Assembly: GCF_007858365.1 (NCBI RefSeq)
Contig: NZ_VFIO01000009.1
Coordinates: 1-64,000, forward strand
DNA length: 64,000 nucleotides
Direction: 5' to 3'
Source of the DNA: Pseudomonas saxonica
Lineage (GTDB): Bacteria; Pseudomonadota; Gammaproteobacteria; Pseudomonadales; Pseudomonadaceae
Shown piece after piece: positions 63,950 to 64,000 of this stretch (position 1 is its first letter; every line of letters starts with the position of its first letter). The notes beneath the pieces are model-generated. The model saw nothing but the letters and a program-made list of their open reading frames with translations, ran no database searches and had not been told where the DNA came from. A program made the position numbers and the translations under genes.

Positions 63950-64000
63950 CCCGTAGCAGCTGCCGAAGGCTGCGTTCGATTGCGCAGCGATCGTAAAACT
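63950..64000. repeat. Partial copy of the REP-like repeat
   Basis: CCCGTAGCAGCTGCCGAAGG and the following bases repeat the left arm of the palindrome at 21460, with one change (CGTTCG for CGTCCG). The element runs off the window end. Confidence 0.88.

Noticed and set aside
1..64000. Prophage, integrase or tRNA-flanked island around the ter region
   Set aside because: No integrase, transposase, tRNA or direct-repeat att site was seen at either boundary.

Overview
The window reads as chromosome of a Pseudomonas, probably of the P. fluorescens/putida side of the genus. The evidence is the recC-recB-recD gene order behind an rRNA operon, the yfiR-yfiN-yfiB operon, an HBM-type chemoreceptor very like McpS of P. 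putida, an OprB-type porin, a DUF3077-like small protein and dispersed REP-like repeats. No prophage, insertion sequence, tRNA or CRISPR array was recognised.

Layout. 1-110: 3' end of a 5S rRNA gene and its terminator. 0.26-9.5 kb: recC, recB, recD as one overlapping operon. 9.6-12.0 kb: yfiR-yfiN-yfiB (c-di-GMP control). 12.0-15.5 kb: LysR regulator divergent from mmsA-mmsB, with a perfect palindrome between them. 15.7-31 kb: housekeeping and transport genes (AroP-like permease, MdaB-like reductase with a LysR regulator, gamma-glutamyltransferase, SulP transporter, a GntP permease/RpiR regulator/D-aminoacylase operon, McpS-like chemoreceptor, Ais-like phosphatase). 30.6-32.1 kb: ArnT-like glycosyltransferase.

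32.3-55.4 kb is the accessory region. It opens and closes with an orphan type VI secretion hcp gene, each next to a candidate cargo or immunity gene of patchy base composition. Between them lie an OprB porin and a 13-gene operon (36.9-48.4 kb). That operon combines a predicted small-molecule biosynthesis module (ATP-grasp ligase, two phosphoribosyltransferase-like proteins, two HAD phosphatases, a CitE-like lyase, a TerD-trypsin fusion) with terZ-terA-terB-terC-terD-terE. A terminator ends it. A separate 1571-residue SF1 helicase with a C-terminal Vsr-like nuclease follows, then a small cluster of TGCGCA hairpins. This is the most likely home of an uncharacterised system: a metabolite-making, calcium/metal-responsive Ter stress system next to a DNA-processing enzyme.

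55.5-64 kb: a subtilisin autotransporter, then a FadR-type regulator with kdgD, a GudP-like transporter and garD (hexarate catabolism). A shared GTACG-N4-CGTAC operator lies upstream of both the regulator and kdgD. The window ends in a partial copy of the repeat seen at 21.5 kb.

Starts were chosen by Shine-Dalgarno position and family alignment from memory, so several differ from the longest open frame. No database search was run.
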